Of a DNA stretch of 64,000 nucleotides, positions 56,395 through 64,000 are shown piece after piece. How positions within the stretch are numbered: position 1 is the stretch's first letter; each line of letters starts with the position of its first letter. The notes beneath the pieces are model-generated. The model had not been told where the DNA came from. It did not search any database and worked only from the letters and a program-made list of their open reading frames with translations. The stretch is from positions 15,905,490 through 15,969,489 of the forward strand of contig NC_132899.1 in assembly GCF_030463535.1 (NCBI RefSeq), read 5' to 3'. The stretch is from Salminus brasiliensis. Its lineage: Eukaryota > Chordata > Actinopteri > Characiformes > Bryconidae. The position numbers and the translations under genes are program-made.

Positions 56395-56510
56395 AGGGCT
56401 GGGCAATATGGTGAAAAGTATTTTTCGACAGATTCTTAAAAACTGCTGTTTAAAAATACTCTACTGCTGTACTTAATTCAGTCAAACCAGCCTAATTACA
56501 CTGCTTATGA
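56395..56510 (+). repeat. Dispersed 'ggctgggcaatat' repeat, copy
   Basis: Opens GGGCTGGGCAATATGGTGAA. The right part shares CCTAATTACACTGC with sequence in the 42778 copy (GTGTAATTAG), loosely. Confidence 0.5.
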
Positions 56511-59114
56511 AATGTGCAGCTGATCAGTTTTCTTGCGCACTGACGACACCCTCGATATGCTTCTGTGAATTTACTGCCTGGGTTACTTCCTCAGCTGAAA
56601 GGAGCTGGTCCTCGAATCACCCACTGCCCCAAACCACGGCTTTTAGACAAAGGTTTATACCAAATCGCAGCATGAGGTACTGGGCGATAGTGAGTATATG
56701 ATGGCCTGGAATAATTATATTTACTTTTGTGTTTTTCTGATTATAGCAGGGCCTCTAGCTAGCTTGCTAGTAGTTCAGTTAGGTGTGGAAGAGCTGCACC
56801 TAGCTTGAAGCTTTTTTGCTGTGAATGGGGGAGCAACCTGAATCGTAAATGTTCAGCTTGACTAACACAAGCAACCAGATTCATTTTAATAAATAGAAAT
56901 TAAAATGGTCAAAATGAATAGTTGCTTTTTGGTTGTCATTTTGCTCAAAAGTCAAACACGAATCTGAGAGAAAAAATAAACTACATAGAAAACTGTAGCT
57001 CTTTACACAATGCCAGTTCTACATCAGTACTACATATTTCCCTTACTCTGTAAACGTCTGGTGCTCAGCAGGGACTGCGGTGTCTGCAGGTATTTGTTTC
57101 AAATTGCTAGGCAATTCTGCAGATGTGCTCTGCTAACAAACAAGAAAAACAGGAGTCCTGGGTTGTGTTTGAAAGAAATTCCAGTAGACACAATAGTCAT
57201 TGATGGATGGAGTAAGCACGCATAAACATAGCTCAGGAGTTGGTCACCAAGAAACAATATGACCTCAAATCTAACAGCCAGCAGTGTGTTTACAAGAGCC
57301 AGCCGCACACCACTGTATTGTATAAGTAACTCTTTCCCAGCCCTGGAGCATATATTTCATAACTATAGACGGAAATGTATAAAAAGTATAAGAGTTTGAG
57401 GAGTCGAGTTTTTCATAAGAGAACACCGAGCAATTCTTTACCAAATCATTTCCCTCTGCAGAGAGGGCGAAAAAGAAAATGTTCAATTCCTATATAGCAT
57501 AATCTCGTGTGCATGTTGAACAGCTGCAGCTTAAATTACTGCAATTGCTTACTGATGGCAGGCTGCAGATGTTCTGTTGTTTATGAGAGCATAACAGCCA
57601 AAAAAAAAAAATATCAAGACGCAGCAAGCCCATGGCCAACAATGAAGCGCAGACTGTCGTGGTATAGAAGATCCTGAATAATTCATTTCTGGCTGTCTGC
57701 CTCAAGACTCACCCTGACTTAGTGAGCTCTTAGTTGGGAGGTGCCTCCCTTGACAAACCCCTAACCTCAGTCAGAGCATAGAACCCAGTTCTCGTCATTA
57801 GTCATTTCTAATCTTTGAGAGAAATTCATTCAGAACCCAAAGCTCACATTTGACCCTGGTGTTTGACCCTGTCACTCTGTAACTCTGTAAATCTGTTACT
57901 TCCTGTAAAATGAACTCAAAAGGAGAGATGATTGTTTTTTAGGATGGAACTACAGACCCTGCAGGAGGCAGACAGACTAAGAAGCAGAGGATAATGAAAA
58001 TCCACACCATCTTTGACCAGTGAGGAGGTTAGGTACCACATCCTTTCGTTTAAAGGCTTCTTGAGAGATGGGTTTTGCATGTACAGCTTCATGTTTCCAC
58101 ATCAACATCTGGCATCTACTGCTATTGTCACAACTGCTTTTAGATGCTAGGCCTCCACTGAACACATTTAATTTCGATTAGTGTCACTGTGAACGGCAAT
58201 CTTGTGCACTACAAGTTAATTGGTACATTCAGATGGCATGTGTTTCATGGTTTAGCTGGTAGTCCTGCTGGCAGGCAGTGGGGGATGTTTTTCCAATCCT
58301 CACAATAGCCAGGATTATGGAAGACTTGCTCAAGACTTGCTTATTGCTTCCTGAGAGCTTCTTTAGAGACTAGCAGGTAGAGCTGCTGCTCGTGGCTGAA
58401 TCCTGAAACTGTAACACTGCACTGGGATAATTAGTGGGCCCTGTTGTTGAATTAACCCGAATCAAACCTGAGTGGAAGAAATTAGAAATACCGTATGAAG
58501 AGTGCATGAAGCTGCAGTGTCAATTGGGGTCAAAAGAATCGGAAACTTTGTACAATGACGAAGCTAGAGAATACAATGACACCACTAAGGACTTTGTGAG
58601 TGGGTAGAGGAGATGGATATAAATGAGAAAAGGAAACACAAAAGGAGAATATGAGAGCAGGGAGAGCAGCCAGGCTTATGAGGGGGTTGTCAGCAAAAAG
58701 CTCTCTTTGTTGGCAGTAGTCCCTGTTCGGTCGCCGGTCTCACTGTGCTACACTATCATTAGCTAGAGAATAGAGGCCAGAATCCATGGCAAACTGCCTC
58801 TCTCTCCAAATAAAGACGGCGCAATAGATTTGAGTTCTACGTTGAGCAGATTCAATTAAATGACTTCTGGATCCTTGCTTTGCTTGCGCAAATCTTTCAA
58901 GGGTCCATATCGGAGGCCCAATGCTGTCCACAGTTATGTAGTCCCTATTCATGTATAGGTTTAAAGGAGCAATATCTTAAAAAAGATGCAGTGACAAATC
59001 TAGCCCTTTTAATTCTAAAATTGAAACCATTACACTACATTAGAGAACACATACATGACTAAGTGAATGTTATTTTTTTATCCATTAAAATTTCCCATAC
59101 ACTAACAATATTCA
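56511..59114. other. No gene seen; conserved-looking block at 58680-58960
   Basis: Mostly unique sequence. The 58680-58960 part (GGTCGCCGGTCTCACTG, CAATTAAATGAC, TGCGCAAATC) is non-repetitive and GC-richer. No recognised exon. Confidence 0.25.
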
Positions 59115-59605
59115 GTCAGAACATTAAGAGCACACGCCTAACATTGTGTAGGTCCCACTTGTGCCGGCATAACACCTCTGACCTGTCGGGGCAAAGACTT
59201 GACAAAACCTCTGAAGGTGTCCTGTGGTATCTAGCACCAAGACGTTAGAAGCAGATCCTTTAAGTCCTAAATTACACTGCCTCAACCACTACATTGCAAG
59301 GTGGAGTCTCCATGAACCAGATGCCTGATCAGATTGAGATCTAGAAATTCTGGAGGCTAAATCAACACATTAACCTCAATATCTTCAGTGTGGCAGGACA
59401 GATCATCCTCCTGAAAAAGGCAGCTGCCATTAGGAAACAGCATTCCAATGAAGGGGTGTACTTGATCTACAACAACATCTGGTTCAGGTGGTACATGCTA
59501 AAGAAACATCTACATGAATGCCAAGACCCAAGGTTTCCCAATGCATCACACTGCCTCTGCCGGCTTGCCATGTTCTTGGTGCCATCCACACAGGTGAACC
59601 GCTAA
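59115..59605 (-). pseudogene. Tc1-like transposase relic, longest copy
   Basis: On the minus strand a decayed DDE transposase domain is readable in pieces. An LFQEDD block (derived from the LFQQDN motif) lies near 59400-59420, with a proline/asparagine-containing region downstream of it, and GGATCCTTTAAGTCC words near the C-terminal part are shared with 33965-34110. Several frameshifts make it non-functional. Confidence 0.65.
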
Positions 59606-59867
59606 GAGGAAATGGACTTCATGAGTCATGAGGAAAAGGTGCATTTCTGTAAGAAGGGAAGGAGGTCACAGTTAGAATGCCATGTTTACACTGATGATAC
59701 AACCTGCACAGTAATAGAGACAATATAAAACACGCAAAGAAAAGAAAGTATTCCTGTCACTGATACTTACACCTATTACACCCCACAATAAATTAAAGAT
59801 CTCTACATGACTGCAGATTAGATCTTTTGTACTCCACTCACCCACCTGATAAGATTGATCCCTGAGG

Positions 59868-59948
59868 TTCGAAGCTAGATCTCTGTGAAGCTACTTTGTG
59901 ACACGTCCTTGGTTAAAAGCACTATATAAATAAACCTGACTTGACTTG
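59868..59948 (+). repeat. SINE 3' tail ('aaggtttcttcctctt' family), copy 3
   Basis: GATCTCTGTGAAGCTACTTT, GTGACA and AAAAGCACTATATAAATAAA followed by CTGACTTGACTTG. Only the tail is kept. Confidence 0.6.
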
Positions 59949-62718
59949 AAGCAGTAAACATTTAATATCACCACACTGGTAGCTGATGAATTCTCCCCCC
60001 CTCTGGAGAAAAACACAACTGATGGGGTAGTCACACACCCATGGTGATGCCTTCTGTTTAGGCCTCCACCACATCCACCAAGGCTTGATCTCATACTGTG
60101 GGACTGCTATTATTATTAATGGCACAGGCTTATAGCCAGATTGCACTCTGACCAAGACACATTAGTGTCTGTATGCTAGTGACAGACATGCTAGTAGCTG
60201 GTATCAACACAGGAACTGACTGGTCAGGTTTACAGACCTGTGCACATGGCATTTCCAATGCCTTAAATGTTAATATTTACATTTTTGTATGTTTAGGGAT
60301 GAAAATGTATCTACGTACAGGCTAACATAACCTGCTTACATGTATGCATTTGAATAGTCTTTTATAATAGACTACTGCAGTGACATTCCTGCATATAAAG
60401 TCCCCCGCCCCTCTCTGCAATCTGTAAGTGACTGCTTAAAGCAGAAATCCTTAAAATAAGATGCTTTAAGTAATTATTAGAAAATTGCTAAAACAGCAAT
60501 TCCGATTGCATGTTTATAGGGAACTTTATATGGAAATACACTGTAATGTAATGTACTACAAAACATCCTATGTGAAAATCAGTCACAATGAATACAGAAA
60601 AGGTCTTTAAGATCTACTTTTCTTTGTCTCAGAAGAAATGAAGCAGATCTCATTGTTGTGTTAACAGAAGAGAAAGATGAGCTTAACATAAGCATTTCAC
60701 TGCAGGACATTTTGGAGACAAACCCTCCTACACTGACAGACAGCTGGAAGATTTCTGATGTAGAAAACAGCCAGAAAAAGAATCAAGTATGAGGATGAGA
60801 TCTTGTACTTTTTACAGGTAATCTGTAGGCCCAATCTTTTCTTAATCTGTTTCTCAGTCAAATTTAGAAATGGGGAAAGTCTCACACTCCTTTCAAAATA
60901 AACCCCTTTCACATGTATCCGGATATATTCAAAGAGGTTTTTTCCCCTCTTAATTTCCAGCAGCGTTCCTGAAAATCTCTCAATTCGTAACCACACAAAA
61001 CAACTTGAGCGCTCAGGTGATCATGCCAACACAGCAAGAGGCTACTAATTACTCGCAAAGTTTGAGGCCACATTTCTCAAAAAGCAAGTGTAATGACCAA
61101 AATAGACCTAAACACAGTGCAAAGCAAACACTGGCAACAGCACTGTCTCTAAATTCTGATCAAGCATAAAAGAGTTGCATTTTTTTTAATCCTAGCACAA
61201 GACATTGTGTGTAATTAAAAAAACAAAAACAAAAAAAAAATGTTAGTCACAACTAGCATGTGCAAGTTAACATTGTGAGCTCATTGTTGCATCACTGCAT
61301 ATTGCCAGTCCACATGAAAACACAGCCATGATGTTTTTTCAATGACCTTCAATGAGATGCTAACTTGCGCATGCTACCTTTGTAGCCATGATTTAGCAAC
61401 AAGTAACAATTTTGGCATTTAGTTCCAAGATTAAAAATTGTGGTGCTGTGAACCATTTAAAATAACAATAGTGATGCATATATAGTATTCGTTTTGGCTT
61501 TTTTATTTTCTTAACGATAGCTGGACCTTCAACAAAGTTTGAAAGACTGTGACTATGTGTAAAAGAAGTAAAGAAGAAGTAAAAGAAATTAAAAAGAGTG
61601 TTACGAATATGTCTGAGGAAGCTCCTACGTTTGGTAAAGGCAACTCCTGCTGTTCATTCTGGTACTGCGCTCTTTATTTTACCCTTTGTTTTGAAAAACA
61701 CAACTTGCCACAGCATTTCTCAACTCCTCACCTCTGGATTCTGATGTGGCCTACGGACAGAAAGGAAAAACAGTGCAGTAATCTAAAGATTTTCTGATCC
61801 AAACCAGAAACTACAAGCACAGCTCACAACAAAACATTTCACGTGGTGTGCTGGGGTACATTCCCTCACTCTGAATGCCATTTTCTATTTAATTCCTTTA
61901 AACTTGCATCCTCCGTGTGTACGTTGGACACTTTCCTCTGAGCAAATATCCAAAGGCTATGCAAAGGTTTCCCTGCAACAGGCTATGCCATCAAAAACAC
62001 AGGCATTAAAGCGACTGAATCCCTTAAGACTGCCTGCAAGTCGTCCAGTTTTACAATTCAATTCTCACATCAGCCCGTTTTCTTAGCAGCAGAGTTCCAT
62101 GATTTAATAATGTACAGCACGAGGGTCAACAGATGCCGCTTCCGATAAACATTCACTGTGGTACCGGCCACTGTGGACTGCCTACTACAAGAGAGAAACG
62201 GAGTGAGAAAAAGGTGCCAAAAAAAGTGCACTTCAAGCACTTATCCACCTAAGAGGAGTTGACAAAGGCCTCCATTCTTCTCATGCCTAAGACAAGCCCC
62301 CTCTCTCGAGCAAGTTGGGCTGAGGGGTTAAGCTCTGGAGTCGAGGGGACAATAAGTCAGTATGCACGCACACACACATACTGGATCAATGGTACCATTG
62401 TTGAGTTCACTGGTTTGAGGCACCAGACACTGAGCTGAAAAACCTTTAACACAGTCGATTAAAAAAGTAAATAAATAAAAGAACAGGCTTTTATCAGTGG
62501 TGGGTATCAGGTGATGCTGTAAATGGTTTTCTGGGAAGCATTAGCCACAGAAATAGGTTAAATGCAAATTTGAGGTTTAACTGTGCGGGAAGATGCGCAC
62601 ACACACACACTCAGCTTCAGGTCCCTTACATACTGTAGATCTGATTCTTCTAGAAGAGCTCATTCTTCTTGCATTGGACATTAAACTGCACATTAAAACC
62701 TTGAAATGTGTAAAAATA
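59949..62718. other. No gene seen
   Basis: Unique sequence with short A-rich runs. A plus-strand frame at 61549-61797 has no recognisable domain. Confidence 0.35.
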
Positions 62719-62738
62719 AATAAATAAATAAAGTTATA

Positions 62739-62770
<32 letters not shown>
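62719..62770. repeat. (AAAT)n and (TTA)n microsatellites
   Basis: AAATAAATAAATAAATA followed 8 bp later by about nine TTA units. Confidence 0.95.
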
Positions 62771-63644
62771 GTCGTCAGTCGTCACAGCATTTCACTACTA
62801 GCTACACCGCAAACCTTGATTTGATTCATTTCATCTGCTCTATTAAAATGCAATAAAATTACCCTAGTGCTGTTCATTTTTTTAAATACCAACCTACCCG
62901 AAGACATCTGATAAAGATTAGTCATTTGGCTAAATCTGTCACATTGATATCAGGACAAATGATGCTGATTAGTGTGTACTGCACCTGTTACATAAACACA
63001 GCAAAGTTAAATGTCAGAGTACGGAAAAAAAATAATACCGGATGGAAGTACAAACTACAGGCTGGAGGTTTAAAAGAGTTCGTCTTCCCCCAGCTGTCAG
63101 AGCAGTGCTCAGGCCCAGCCTGGCATATTTCACATTAGAGCAACTCCCTTCAGGTTTTAATCAGATTCATCGCAGTGACTTGGTGGAACCGCGCCACAGA
63201 AAAGCGGCTGTTGGACGACCTCCCATAACCCTGGCCTTGGGTTGGAGTTGGCAAGCGTTCCATCCTGTCATTGACAACAGCTCCTGCTTGTAGAAGAGTT
63301 ATTACTACTGCACGGAGCTCTGGCAGGACCAAAGAGAGCAAACTGTAGCAGATGTGAGTCAATGTCAAAGTAAAACTCGGAAACTGTGTTGTCTGCTGAG
63401 CCAAATGTACACGATTAAGTACACAGTTTTTTGTGTTTTGTTTTTGAAAAGTTCGAACCCTCTAAAGGGTCTGTTATATAAACCAAGGAATTCACTTTCA
63501 GTTTATTATTCTGTTTTTGGTAATGGGCCAACATACGCTAGACTGGGTGGCCACTAGTGTTGCTAAAAATAAATATATAAATTTATTTATTTATCAACAC
63601 ATTTTTTTCTAGAGGTGGTTACAAATATATATATTTATATTATA
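62771..63644. other. No gene seen; conserved-looking block at 63040-63320
   Basis: The 63040-63320 part is GC-richer and non-repetitive, open on both strands for 60-84 codons with no recognised domain. Confidence 0.25.
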
Positions 63645-63991
63645 TATATATTTTATATACAGTAGAGTCAATACCTTTCCAAGCACTGATTGTAACCTTT
63701 AGGACAAACCATAGGGCTAAACATTGGAGAAAAAAATTAATAAATAAAATAATTGTTGCTGGATATCATCATGATATTAGAAATGATCACTTATCACAAT
63801 TGGCTCTGAATTTCAGATAGGATGTGCCTTACATATAGATTTTTTTTCTTTGTGCAAGTAATCAGAAACTATAATCAGCATTTGTCTTTATACCAAAAAT
63901 ACACAGATTAATTGTGTGCAAAGCAAAGTTCAGGGATCCCTCTGCTAATATTGCAATATAGTATTTTTATCATATAGAGCCCAACCCTAAC
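63645..63991 (-). repeat. Dispersed 'ggctgggcaatat' repeat, reverse copy
   Basis: The right end read in reverse, TTAGGGTTGGGCTCTATATG followed by an ATTGCAATATTA region, matches the opening of the other copies in inverted orientation. The left limit is uncertain. Confidence 0.5.
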
Positions 63992-64000
63992 TGATGACTT

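Noticed and set aside
1..64000. CRISPR arrays, bacterial operons, riboswitches, phage or insertion sequences
   Set aside because: Spliced vertebrate gene structure and eukaryotic SINE/Tc1 repeats show nuclear animal DNA. The repeats seen are microsatellites without spacers.

Overview
The window looks like nuclear DNA of a teleost fish. It is AT-rich, full of (CA)n/(TA)n microsatellites, tRNA-derived SINEs and decayed Tc1/mariner-type DNA transposons, and its one clear gene has vertebrate exon-intron structure. The SINE and Tc1-like families look like those I associate with otophysan fishes (characins and relatives), but that placement is from memory and is not proven here.

Layout. (1) About 1-2.35 kb: a SINE, then intron-like sequence, then a CpG-rich block with a candidate first coding exon on the minus strand (2015-2164) and a compact promoter carrying an ETS palindrome and a TCACGTGA E-box. 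This gene would run leftward out of the window; I do not recognise its protein. (2) 4415-14593, minus strand: a complete ndst2 gene, encoding bifunctional heparan sulfate N-deacetylase/N-sulfotransferase 2. I reconstructed 13 coding exons exon by exon. All junctions are GT-AG, the phases are consistent, and they give 889 codons (888 residues plus stop). Introns 1, 4, 9 and 12 are the large ones and carry microsatellites, a Tc1-like MITE, telomere-like foldback repeats and a minisatellite. (3) 14594-14900: probable 5' UTR of the same exon, with a strong acceptor-like site at its upstream edge, so a further non-coding exon is expected upstream. A 42-nt minus-strand exon-like unit at 46824-46865 is one candidate. 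(4) About 15-64 kb: no protein-coding gene that I can support. It holds SINEs, Tc1-like transposase relics, MITEs, a dispersed 'gggctgggcaatat' repeat, microsatellites and several non-repetitive, relatively GC-rich blocks rich in homeodomain-type ATTA motifs, which are candidate regulatory elements.

How it fits together. ndst2 makes the Golgi enzyme that removes acetyl groups from GlcNAc and sulfates the freed amine during heparan sulfate/heparin synthesis. The 49 kb upstream is most simply its 5' intron(s) plus intergenic regulatory DNA. No operon-like or novel multi-gene system is visible. The observations most worth checking are the unidentified first exon and its promoter, the exon 9 splice donor embedded in a microsatellite, a possible in-frame exitron in coding exon 1, the 42-nt exon, and nested or rearranged transposon structures.
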